A stretch of 5,510 nt of DNA from positions 1 through 5,510 of the forward strand of contig DXVY01000132.1 of the NCBI GenBank assembly GCA_019417145.1. The letters run 5' to 3'. The notes under the pieces were generated by a model. The model did not search any database and was not told where the DNA came from. It saw only the letters and a list, made by a program, of their open reading frames with translations. Shown one piece after another: positions 1-5,129 of this stretch. Source of the DNA: Clostridiales bacterium (GTDB lineage: Bacteria; Bacillota; Clostridia; Oscillospirales; Acutalibacteraceae). Position 1 is the first letter of the stretch, and each line of letters opens with the position of its first letter. Position numbers and translations under genes: made by a program.

Positions 1-343
1 TTATAAGACAGGTGTCCGGCGGCAGGTACTGCCGGAACAGGGCCTCGGCCAGCGGCCCGTCAAACACCGCCCAGATCTTTACCCAGGGATCTTCCTCGTC
101 GGCATAGTACCGGTGGCGGCTGCCCTTCCAGAAAAGATACACATCGTTTTCCCCCGGCCGCACCCGCTGCCCGTCGATTTCCAGCGTCCCCTTGCCCCGG
201 ATGATATATTCAAAGGAATAGGATTCCGACCGGGGCCGTTCGATGCAGTAGGTATGGTCGCAATAGGATTTTCCCGCCATGATCAGATTAAAGGGCCGCT
301 GGCGGTCCCGCTGGCTCCAAAAATTGTAGATGGTCTCCCGCAT
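1..343 (-). CDS. AraC-family transcriptional regulator, N-terminal sensor half (partial)
   Basis: The minus strand reads open from an ATG at 343 to the window edge: 114 codons with no stop, so the gene is cut at its 3' end. The protein starts MRETIYNFWSQRDRQR. Its residues 40-95 (SYSFEYIIRGKGTLEIDG, then RPGENDVYLF and WVKIWAVFDG) match the cupin-like arabinose-binding-type sensor domain of AraC/XylS regulators: strand, glycine turn, 'PG' turn, then the W-x-x-x-W-x-x-F-x-G ending. The family normally carries two C-terminal helix-turn-helix motifs, which here would lie beyond position 1, so DNA binding is inferred. The start at 343 is preferred because GAGGA (minus strand, 352-356) lies 8 nt upstream; an in-frame ATG at 358 has a poorer ribosome site. 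It is divergent from the GtaA-like gene and is its likely local regulator. The ligand is unknown, but a sugar or related small molecule is usual for this class. Confidence 0.85.
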   Translation of the reverse strand, partial: MRETIYNFWSQRDRQRPFNLIMAGKSYCDHTYCIERPRSESYSFEYIIRGKGTLEIDGQRVRPGENDVYLFWKGSRHRYYADEEDPWVKIWAVFDGPLAEALFRQYLPPDTCLI

Positions 344-374
344 GGTGATAATCCTCATATTTATATGGATATTT

Positions 375-391
375 CCCCTTTTAAACAGGGG
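375..391. promoter_or_regulatory. Operator-like dyad 1 (CCCC...GGGG)
   Basis: The 17-nt site CCCCTTTTAAACAGGGG is an imperfect palindrome with one mismatched pair (T380 against C386). It resembles dyad 2 at 425-441, matching at 13 of 17 positions, and the two starts are 50 bp apart, about five helical turns. A binding site for the adjacent regulator is inferred from this symmetry and position. Confidence 0.4.
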
Positions 392-398
392 ATGATTG

Positions 399-407
399 TG
401 ATATTTT
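399..407 (+). promoter_or_regulatory. Candidate extended -10 promoter of the GtaA-like gene
   Basis: TGATATTTT fits an extended -10 pattern (TG-N-TATTTT) with no convincing -35 box at the right distance; 379-384 is only TTTTAA. A promoter with a weak -35 is typical where an AraC-type activator is needed. Transcription would start near 414, just before the 424-442 dyad. The call is tentative. Confidence 0.3.
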
Positions 408-408
408 A

Positions 409-437
409 AGTATATCCCAAAATCCCCCTTTGTACAA
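409..437 (-). promoter_or_regulatory. Candidate promoter of the AraC-family gene
   Basis: On the minus strand a TATACT -10 box (plus 409-414) lies 17 nt from a weak TTGTAC -35 box (plus 432-437). The predicted start near 402 would give a leader of about 60 nt. The -35 box falls inside the 424-442 dyad, so a protein bound there could affect regulator transcription. The assignment rests on consensus match only. Confidence 0.45.
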
Positions 438-442
438 GGGGG
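424..442. promoter_or_regulatory. Operator-like dyad 2 (CCCCC...GGGGG)
   Basis: CCCCCTTTGTACAAGGGGG has perfect 7-bp arms (424-430 and 436-442) around a TGTAC centre. It overlaps the candidate minus-strand -35 box and would lie in the leader of the plus-strand gene. It could act as a protein site or as an RNA hairpin; its likeness to dyad 1 favours a protein site. Confidence 0.45.
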
Positions 443-477
443 CTGGACAAACCCAATGTAAGAAAGGATGGATCGCA

Positions 478-2397
478 TTGAAGCTGCGTGCACCCGCTAT
501 CCCCCTGGTCAACGTTGACCCCTACCTCAGCATCTGGTCCATGAAGGACAAGCTCAACGAGGATATCACCCGCCATTGGACCGGCAAGGATTATCAGATG
601 AGAGGCGTGGCCGAGATCGACGGCAAGGCCTACTGCTTTATGGGCCTGCCCGGCGAGGACGCGGCCATGGAACAGGTATCGGTGGATGTGAACGCCCTGT
701 CCACCTTCTATACCTTTGCCGCCGCCGGGGTGGAGCTGTCCCTCACCTTCACCACCCCCTGCCTTTTGGAGGATGTGGAGCTGATGAGCCGGCCGGTGTC
801 CTACATAAAGGTATCGGCCAAGGCCGTGGACGGCAAGGCCCATGCCGTCAAGGCCTTCATCACCTTAAACGACGAGATGTGCGAGAACTTTAAGTACGAG
901 TTCCCCACCGCCTACCAGACGGTGGAGATCCCCGGCATGGCCTGCGCCAAGGTGGGCAGCATCTTCCAGCATCCCCTGAACAAGGCGGGGGACGACCTGC
1001 GCATCAACTGGGGATACCTGTACGGCGCGGTGTCCGGTAAGGACGGGGCTGTGGCGCCGGTGGATCTCAAAAACGAATACGGCACCCCGGCCCACGATAT
1101 TCAGCTTTCCGCCGACGTCAGTGCAGCGCCCGCCCTGTTCGCCGTGGCCTATGACGACATCCATTCCCTGGAATATTTCCACCAGCCGGTGGACGGCTGC
1201 TGGCGGAAGGCCGACGGCACGGTGGAGAAGGCGCTGGAAAAGGCCTTTGCCGACTATGACGCCATTTTCGCCCGGTGCGAAAGCTTTTCCAAGGTTATCT
1301 GGGACGACGCCATGCAGGCTTCCGGCAATGAAAAGTACGCCGAGCTGCTGTCCCTTGCCTACCGCCAGGTCATCGGCGCCCACAAGGCCTGCTACGATAC
1401 CGAGGGCAATCTCCTCTTTGTCTCCAAGGAATGCTTTAGTAACGGCTGCGCCGCCACGGTGGACGTGACCTATCCCTCCATCCCCCTGTTCCTCATCTAC
1501 AACCCCGAGCTGGTCAAGGGCATGCTCCGGCCGGTGTTCAAGTATGCCGCCACCGAAATCTGGTTCTATGATTTCGCCCCCCACGACGCGGGCTGCTATC
1601 CCCTGGTCAACGGCCAGGTATACTCCCACGGCACCTGCGCCCAGTGGCAGATGCCGGTGGAGGAGTGCGGCAATATGCTGGTGGCCACCGCCGCCGTGGC
1701 CGCGGCCGAGAAGGACGCCGCCTTTGCGGAAGAAAACTGGGCCGCTTTGGAGAAGTGGTGCGCCTATCTGGTGAAGGAGGGCTACAACCCGGGCAACCAG
1801 CTCTGCACCGACGACTTCGCCGGCCACCTGGCCCACAACTGCAACCTCTCCTTGAAGGCCATCATGGGCATCGCCTCCTTCGCCATCCTCTGTAAGATGA
1901 CCGGACGGGCGGACGAGGCCGGGAAGTATATGGATATCGCTTCCAAAATGGCCGCCGACTGGCAGAAGGACACCGCCGAGGGCGACGGCACCTTCCGTCT
2001 GGCCTTTGACCAGGCGGGGACCTACAGCATGAAGTACAATGTCATCTGGGACCAGCTCTTCGGCACGGGGTTATTCCCGGCTGCGATCTTTAAAAAGGAG
2101 CTGGAGATCAACCTTCAGAGGCATGCAAACGCCTACGGCCTGCCCCTGGACAACCGGGCGGATTACACCAAGTCCGACTGGCTGGTGTGGTCGGCCTGCC
2201 TGAGCGACGAGAAAAAGGATTTCGACAACCTGGTGGACCGGCTGTGGCAGGGCTATAACGTCTCGGAGACCCGGGTGCCCATGACCGACTGGTACGATAC
2301 CAAGACGGCCAAGATGATCGGCTTCCAGCATCGCACGGTGCAGGGCGGCCTGTTCATGAAGGTGCTCCAGGACAAGAAAATTTGCCTGGCGGAATAG
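478..2397 (+). CDS. Glutaminase A-like six-hairpin family protein (GtaA / DUF4964-DUF5127-DUF4965)
   Basis: The product is 639 aa, starting MKLRAPAIPLVNVDPYLSIW. The family order is visible: a DUF4964-like N-terminal segment (about 1-60, NVDPYLSIW at 12-20), a beta-rich DUF5127-like part (about 60-280), then an alpha/alpha six-hairpin domain from about 285. That domain carries the hallmark stretches LAYRQVIGAHK (293-303), FSNGCAATVDVTYPS (320-334), APHDAGCYP (367-375), QMPVEECGNM (391-400), QLCTDDFAGHLAHN (441-454), KYNVIWD (519-525), YTKSDW (563-568) and RVPMTDWYDT (599-608). Family members are named after fungal glutaminase A, but the fold is that of glycoside hydrolases, so the substrate is not settled. 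No signal peptide is seen, so it should act in the cytoplasm on an imported compound. The TTG at 478 is chosen because AAAGGA (463-468) lies 9 nt upstream and the family homology begins there. A TTG at 430 in the same frame would add 16 unfamiliar residues and start inside the dyad. The gene is complete and divergent from the AraC-type regulator. Confidence 0.88.
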   Translation: MKLRAPAIPLVNVDPYLSIWSMKDKLNEDITRHWTGKDYQMRGVAEIDGKAYCFMGLPGEDAAMEQVSVDVNALSTFYTFAAAGVELSLTFTTPCLLEDVELMSRPVSYIKVSAKAVDGKAHAVKAFITLNDEMCENFKYEFPTAYQTVEIPGMACAKVGSIFQHPLNKAGDDLRINWGYLYGAVSGKDGAVAPVDLKNEYGTPAHDIQLSADVSAAPALFAVAYDDIHSLEYFHQPVDGCWRKADGTVEKALEKAFADYDAIFARCESFSKVIWDDAMQASGNEKYAELLSLAYRQVIGAHKACYDTEGNLLFVSKECFSNGCAATVDVTYPSIPLFLIYNPELVKGMLRPVFKYAATEIWFYDFAPHDAGCYPLVNGQVYSHGTCAQWQMPVEECGNMLVATAAVAAAEKDAAFAEENWAALEKWCAYLVKEGYNPGNQLCTDDFAGHLAHNCNLSLKAIMGIASFAILCKMTGRADEAGKYMDIASKMAADWQKDTAEGDGTFRLAFDQAGTYSMKYNVIWDQLFGTGLFPAAIFKKELEINLQRHANAYGLPLDNRADYTKSDWLVWSACLSDEKKDFDNLVDRLWQGYNVSETRVPMTDWYDTKTAKMIGFQHRTVQGGLFMKVLQDKKICLAE

Positions 2398-2429
2398 CCG
2401 GCGCGCCGGCCGCCTGCCAAGAACCCGGC

Positions 2430-2450
2430 CTTTTCCCCTGCGTGGAAAAG
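2430..2450. repeat. Hairpin-forming inverted repeat
   Basis: CTTTTCC and GGAAAAG form perfect 7-bp arms around a 7-nt loop. The stem can be extended by CGG/CCG beyond one mismatch. It lies 33 nt after the stop of the GtaA-like gene and lacks a U-tract, so it is more likely a 3'-end RNA structure than a terminator. Confidence 0.4.
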
Positions 2451-2461
2451 ACCGCGCCCAT

Positions 2462-2484
2462 GGCGATCCTTCGGGGCGCCTTTT
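2462..2484 (+). terminator. Candidate intrinsic terminator with UUCG loop
   Basis: GGCGATCC and GGGCGCC pair (7 bp with one bulged A and one G-U) around a TTCG tetraloop at 2470-2473, followed by TTTT. It is placed 65 nt after the GtaA-like stop and could be the first termination point for that transcript. The short T-run keeps the call moderate. Confidence 0.5.
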
Positions 2485-2522
2485 GAGAAAATCCCCCCTG
2501 CGCGGGGTTCCGGGAACATAAG

Positions 2523-2565
2523 AAAACTCTATGCGAATGGAAGCACCATTTGCATAGAGTTTTTT
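2523..2565. terminator. Strong bidirectional intrinsic terminator between convergent genes
   Basis: Arms at 2523-2540 and 2546-2563 pair over 18 bp with a single G-U wobble around the loop AAGCA. The plus strand continues TTTTTTCTTT. The minus strand ends in TTTTCTT. The site lies 126 nt after the plus-strand stop and 42 nt after the minus-strand stop at 2607, so it can end transcription from both genes. Confidence 0.85.
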
Positions 2566-2606
2566 CTTTGCGATTTAAAGCTTTTCATGCCGTCCCTTTC
2601 GGGTGG

Positions 2607-4244
2607 TCAGGACTGGACCTTGCCCACAAAGGAGAAATCCGCCCGGCCGCCGGCGGCGTCCAGGCGCAGGTCGGTTATGCTTTGGGATATGGCGTAGTCG
2701 CTGCTGCTCCAGAAAACGGGGGTAATGCCGTTGTAGGCCAGCAGCGCGTCCTCGGCCGCCTCGGCCGCCGCATACAGCTCCTCGTCCGACCGGCCGCCGG
2801 TCATGCCGGCCACCGTCTGGTCAAAGCCCTCGTCCGCGAAGCCGGCCGCCCGGCTGCTCCCGGACGTAAACTGCCGCAGGAAGGACTGGACCGTGCCGTC
2901 CTCGGAGGAGAAGGGGACCAGGGCTAGCTGGTAGTTCCCGCTGGACACGGCCGACAGCAGCGCGGACCGGCTTTTGGCCTCCACATTGCAGTAGAGCCCC
3001 AGGTTCTGCTGCCACTGCTGGGCAATGAGGCTGGCCGCCTCCTTCATGCCCGGCTCATCCACGTAATAGAGGGCCACCGTGGGCATCCGTCCCCCCCGCT
3101 GCGCCTCCGCCGTTTCGGCCAGGGCGTCCCGGGCCCCGTTGGGATCGTAAGCAAAGTTATAGTCCGCCCGTACCCGCTCCCTGAAGCTGGTTCCCCGCAG
3201 GGTGACGGCGGCGGGCATGTACCCGTCGGCCCGGCTGAAGTAGGCGGGCAGCGAGCTGGCCACGGCGTTGCGGTTGATGGATTCCCGCAGGGCCTTCTGC
3301 ATATCCGCCCCGCCAAAGGGGGTGTTGGGGTTGACCGCCACGGCCCATAAGGTATCCTGGAAGGTGGTCACCGTAAAGCCGGCGGCCTCCACCTGCTCCC
3401 GATAGCTGGCCGACAGCCGCCCCCCGTCCAGGGTGCCGTCCAGCAGTCGGTTCAGGCGGTAGGTGGTGTCGTCCAGGTCCTCCTCCGGGTCGTTGGTCTG
3501 CTTCTCCCGGCCGGTGGCCAGCACCACGGCCGACGGCTTGGCGGGGAATGGCCCGGTGTAGTCCTTATTGCGGCCCAGGCGGATGGAGGCGTCCTCTTCC
3601 CAGCGGCGCAGGGTAAAGGAACCGTTGGCCGGCGTGGCGTCCAGGGAGCGGCCGTACATGCCGGCCGCCTTGAGGAAAAAGGCCTCATTGCAGGGCATGG
3701 CCACCGAAAGGGTCAGCACCCGGGGAAAATCGGGATCGGGCTCGGTCAGGGTGATGACCACCGTCCGCTCGTCCGGGGCCGACACCCCCAGGGTATCCGC
3801 CGCCGCGTCGCCGGACAGGATCTGGGCCGCCCCCTGGATGGGGGTCAGCAGGGAGCCCAGGGGAGCCTTGTTGGCCGGGTCCACCGCCCGCTGTAGCCCG
3901 AAGACGAAATCGGCCGCCGTCACCGGCGTATCATCCTGCCACCGGGCCTCCCGGAGGGTAAAGGTATAGGTGCGCCCGTCCGCGGATAGGGTATAGCTTT
4001 CGGCCGCCCCCTCCACAATATTGCCCTCCCGGTCCTGCCGGAGCAGGCCCTCGAAGAGGTTGCGGACAATGAGCAGCTCGGTCTCCCCGGAGGCTAGCTG
4101 GGGGTCCAGGGTCTGGGGCCGTTCCTCCATGCCGAAGGTGATGACGGCGTCGGCCGTCTTGTCCTGCTGGCAGCCGGCGGGCGAGAGGAGCAGTCCGAGA
4201 CAGAGCAGAACCGCGGCCCCGCGGGCCATCCACTTTTTGATCAT
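2607..4244 (-). CDS. Lipoprotein peptide-type ABC transporter substrate-binding protein (SBP family 5, OppA/DppA class)
   Basis: The product is 545 aa. Residues 1-24 form a lipoprotein signal (MIKKWM..., hydrophobic AVLLCLGLLL, then SPAG) with the modified cysteine predicted at C25; proline at -3 of the lipobox is atypical. The mature part shows the SBP family 5 pattern: TLDPQLASGETELLIVRNLF (44-63, the typical opening), GLLRQDREGNIVEGAAESYT (66-85), the RTYTFTLREARWQDDTPVTA region (91-110), ADFVFGLQRAVDP (111-123), and a C-terminal ALLAYNGITPVFWSSSDYAI segment (499-518). It should sit on the outer face of the membrane and deliver peptides or similar ligands to an ABC permease. No permease or ATPase gene is in the window, so it is an orphan here. 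The start at 4244 begins the signal peptide cleanly; an in-frame ATG at 4253 would add three residues, and the ribosome site is weak for both. The frame stays open to 4880 only because the upstream repeats lack stops; that extension is not family sequence. It converges on the GtaA-like gene. Confidence 0.9.
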   Translation of the reverse strand: MIKKWMARGAAVLLCLGLLLSPAGCQQDKTADAVITFGMEERPQTLDPQLASGETELLIVRNLFEGLLRQDREGNIVEGAAESYTLSADGRTYTFTLREARWQDDTPVTAADFVFGLQRAVDPANKAPLGSLLTPIQGAAQILSGDAAADTLGVSAPDERTVVITLTEPDPDFPRVLTLSVAMPCNEAFFLKAAGMYGRSLDATPANGSFTLRRWEEDASIRLGRNKDYTGPFPAKPSAVVLATGREKQTNDPEEDLDDTTYRLNRLLDGTLDGGRLSASYREQVEAAGFTVTTFQDTLWAVAVNPNTPFGGADMQKALRESINRNAVASSLPAYFSRADGYMPAAVTLRGTSFRERVRADYNFAYDPNGARDALAETAEAQRGGRMPTVALYYVDEPGMKEAASLIAQQWQQNLGLYCNVEAKSRSALLSAVSSGNYQLALVPFSSEDGTVQSFLRQFTSGSSRAAGFADEGFDQTVAGMTGGRSDEELYAAAEAAEDALLAYNGITPVFWSSSDYAISQSITDLRLDAAGGRADFSFVGKVQS

Positions 4245-4277
4245 ATATATCATCCATTCCGTATGGTTTTCATCATA

Positions 4278-4332
4278 GGGCCGCGCCGGCCCGGGCAAAG
4301 GGGGCGGCGGCCCTGCGCGGGCGCTTGGCCCG
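4278..4332 (-). other. GC-rich structured leader of the substrate-binding protein gene
   Basis: The predicted leader contains two perfect short hairpins: GGGCCG/CGGCCC (4278-4283 with 4287-4292, loop CGC) and CGGGC/GCCCG (4318-4322 with 4328-4332). Neither has a U-tract, so they are not terminators. They may slow initiation or stabilise the RNA; no known riboswitch is recognised. Confidence 0.35.
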
Positions 4333-4349
4333 TATTGGTTACCATAAAA

Positions 4350-4378
4350 AGTATACCCGCAATCGCCCGCCTTGGCAA
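4350..4378 (-). promoter_or_regulatory. Sigma-A-type promoter of the substrate-binding protein gene
   Basis: On the minus strand TTGCCA (plus 4373-4378) is followed after exactly 17 nt by TATACT (plus 4350-4355), each one base from consensus. Transcription would start near 4343, giving a leader of about 100 nt. Confidence 0.7.
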
Positions 4379-4435
4379 GTCCTATTCTGCCCAAAAATAT
4401 CCCGGTGGCCAAAAGGATGTGGGAGGCCGCAGCCG

Positions 4436-4458
4436 GGCGCCCATATCTCGCCCATGGG
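4436..4458. repeat. 23-bp boundary direct repeat, left copy, with hairpin
   Basis: This 23-bp sequence (core CCCATATCTCGCCCATGGG) recurs exactly at 4786-4808, 350 bp away, bracketing the array. The left copy also starts a perfect 9-bp inverted repeat: GGCGCCCAT (4436-4444) and ATGGGCGCC (4454-4462) around a 9-nt loop. The 17 bases before it resemble the second half of a repeat unit. Confidence 0.85.
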
Positions 4459-4787
4459 CGCCGGCGGGAGCAAGCGGCCTGTGGAAGGCTGCGGCCCGTG
4501 GGGAGACAGCCGGGCGCCGGCGGGAGCAAGCGGCCTGTGGAAGGCTGCGGCCCGGCGGGGGAGGCAGCCGGGTGTCGGCGGGAGCGATCGGCCTGTGGGA
4601 GGCTGCGACTCGGCGGGGGAGACAGCCGGGCGCCGGCGGGAGCAAGCGGCCTGTGGAAGGCTGCGACTCGGCGGAGGAGGCAGCCGGGCGCCGGCGGGAG
4701 CAAGCGGCCTGTGGGAGGCTGCGGCCCGTGGGGAGGCAGCCGGGTGTCGGCGGGAGCGATTGGCCTATAGGGGAGACCGCGGCCCGG
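4456..4787. repeat. Array of six 56-58 bp GC-rich tandem repeats in AAB-AAB order
   Basis: Units begin at 4456, 4512, 4570, 4628, 4686 and 4742, with lengths 56, 58, 58, 58, 56 and about 46. Units 1, 2, 4 and 5 start GGGCGCCGGCGGGAGCAAGC; units 3 and 6 start GGGTGTCGGCGGGAGCGAT. Unit 1 repeats as unit 4, 2 as 5 and 3 as 6 at 172-174 bp. Other variable spots (GTGGAAGG or GTGGGAGG; CGGCCCG or CGACTCG; GACAGCC or GGCAGCC) are reshuffled between units. Neither 56 nor 58 is a multiple of three, so the reading frame rotates and coding is unlikely even though long frames stay open on both strands. Each full-length junction pairs the end of one unit (G-CAGCC or A-CAGCC) with GGCTGC in the next, so folded RNA or single-stranded DNA is possible. 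The array lies upstream of the substrate-binding protein promoter. Confidence 0.9.
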
Positions 4788-4808
4788 CGCCCATATCTCG
4801 CCCATGGG
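4786..4808. repeat. 23-bp boundary direct repeat, right copy
   Basis: This is identical to 4436-4458. Similarity continues on both sides with differences, over about 49 bp in all (4421-4469 against 4771-4820). Both copies follow the same point of a truncated repeat unit. The hairpin of the left copy is only partly kept here: CCCAT/ATGGG, then bulges and further GC pairs. Confidence 0.85.
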
Positions 4809-4838
4809 GCCCGGCCGGGACGATCCCGCCATTACTGC

Positions 4839-4877
4839 AAAAACCGCCCGACCCTCCGCTAGGGGGAGGCCGGGCGG
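4839..4877 (-). terminator. Minus-strand intrinsic terminator
   Basis: CCGCCCG (4844-4850) pairs perfectly with CGGGCGG (4871-4877), and inside it CCTCC (4853-4857) pairs with GGAGG (4865-4869). The A-run at 4839-4843 reads as a five-U tract after the hairpin on the minus strand; the plus-strand side continues CATGATTCCC with no U-tract. It therefore ends a leftward transcript that begins to the right of 4877, yet no clear minus-strand gene is present there. Confidence 0.75.
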
Positions 4878-5029
4878 CATGATTCCCTTTGTAACTCTTT
4901 TAGAAGATAATTAACAATTTGATGCATTCCTATAAAAAAGATTTTTAATTTCGCGTGCCTGCATAAATTATGCTCTTGCCTACAGCACAAGGTGCACAAA
5001 GTTACTCGATTCATTGCATAATTCGACAT
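4859..5029 (-). CDS. Doubtful 56-aa ORF ending in the minus-strand terminator
   Basis: The minus strand is open from an ATG at 5029 to a TAG at 4859-4861. The product starts MSNYAMNRVTLCTLCCRQEH and includes FFIGMHQIVNYLLKELQRE near residues 31-49. AGGTGA lies 4 nt before the start, an acceptable though close ribosome site. Five cysteines (12, 15, 16, 23, 51) are notable, but no family is recognised. The stop falls in the loop of the terminator hairpin, and no good minus-strand promoter was found. It is listed because that terminator needs a transcript to end; a non-coding RNA is an equal alternative. Confidence 0.18.
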   Translation of the reverse strand: MSNYAMNRVTLCTLCCRQEHNLCRHAKLKIFFIGMHQIVNYLLKELQRESCRPASP

Positions 5030-5035
5030 TTTATC
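4880..5035. other. AT-rich intergenic segment
   Basis: Composition changes abruptly after the terminator from very GC-rich to AT-rich (runs such as CTATAAAAAAGATTTTTAA). It holds a 13-nt perfect palindrome, GCATAAATTATGC (4961-4973), and a related TGCATAATT at 5015-5023. No plus-strand gene, tRNA or familiar RNA is recognised; the only open stretch is the doubtful minus-strand 56-aa frame. Confidence 0.5.
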
Positions 5036-5051
5036 ACCTGGATCTCCAGGT
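5036..5051. promoter_or_regulatory. Operator-like inverted repeat touching the -35 box
   Basis: ACCTGGA and TCCAGGT are perfect 7-bp arms separated by TC. The last base is the first base of the TTGACA box at 5051-5056. Position and symmetry suggest a dimeric regulator controlling the small membrane-protein gene. No regulator gene is nearby in the window. Confidence 0.5.
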
Positions 5052-5078
5052 TGACATTTATCCGATTCCGGTTATACT
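5051..5078 (+). promoter_or_regulatory. Sigma-A-type promoter of the 71-aa membrane protein gene
   Basis: A perfect TTGACA (5051-5056) and TATACT (5073-5078) are 16 nt apart. Transcription would start near 5085, leaving a leader of about 45 nt before the ATG at 5130. Confidence 0.8.
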
Positions 5079-5098
5079 TTTAATAAAGCCTTTGGGGT

Positions 5099-5119
5099 CC
5101 TCCTGACACGAGAGGGAGG
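5099..5119 (+). promoter_or_regulatory. Leader hairpin that can mask the ribosome binding site
   Basis: GGAGG (5115-5119), the ribosome binding site 10 nt before the ATG at 5130, is exactly complementary to CCTCC at 5099-5103, with 11 nt between. The five-pair stem would block initiation unless opened. Competing pairings exist (GCCT 5088-5091 with AGGC 5117-5120), so this may be a switchable leader or only a chance effect of a purine-rich site. Confidence 0.35.
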
Positions 5120-5129
5120 CATGTGAAAA

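Noticed and set aside
865..1836. Minus-strand 323-aa frame inside the GtaA-like gene
   Set aside because: It is antisense to strongly family-conserved coding sequence and gives a glycine- and valine-rich product with no recognisable domain.
2397..2410. 14-nt perfect palindrome GCCGGCGCGCCGGC at the end of the GtaA-like gene
   Set aside because: It has no loop room and no U-tract, and such palindromes arise readily in GC-rich DNA. It is not supported as a terminator or operator.
4456..4787. CRISPR array
   Set aside because: The units are similar throughout with no unique spacers between constant repeats, and no cas genes are present.
4254..4880. Upstream extension of the binding-protein frame (about 210 extra residues rich in P, A and R)
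   Set aside because: It covers the repeat array, the promoter and the minus-strand terminator, has no family similarity, and the 56/58-bp period rotates the frame. Absence of stops is due to extreme GC content.
4263..4882. Three overlapping plus-strand frames of 132-199 aa with repeated GASGLWEAA-like motifs
   Set aside because: The same repeats are read in three frames at once, with no ribosome sites and no promoter. They reflect the DNA repeats, not a repeat protein.
5036..5078. MerR-type promoter
   Set aside because: The dyad lies upstream of the -35 box rather than between -35 and -10, and the spacer is 16 nt rather than the long 19-20 nt of MerR-controlled promoters.
5121..5126. Start-stop ATGTGA just before the 71-aa gene
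   Set aside because: It lies only 1 nt after GGAGG, too close for initiation, so it is probably chance.
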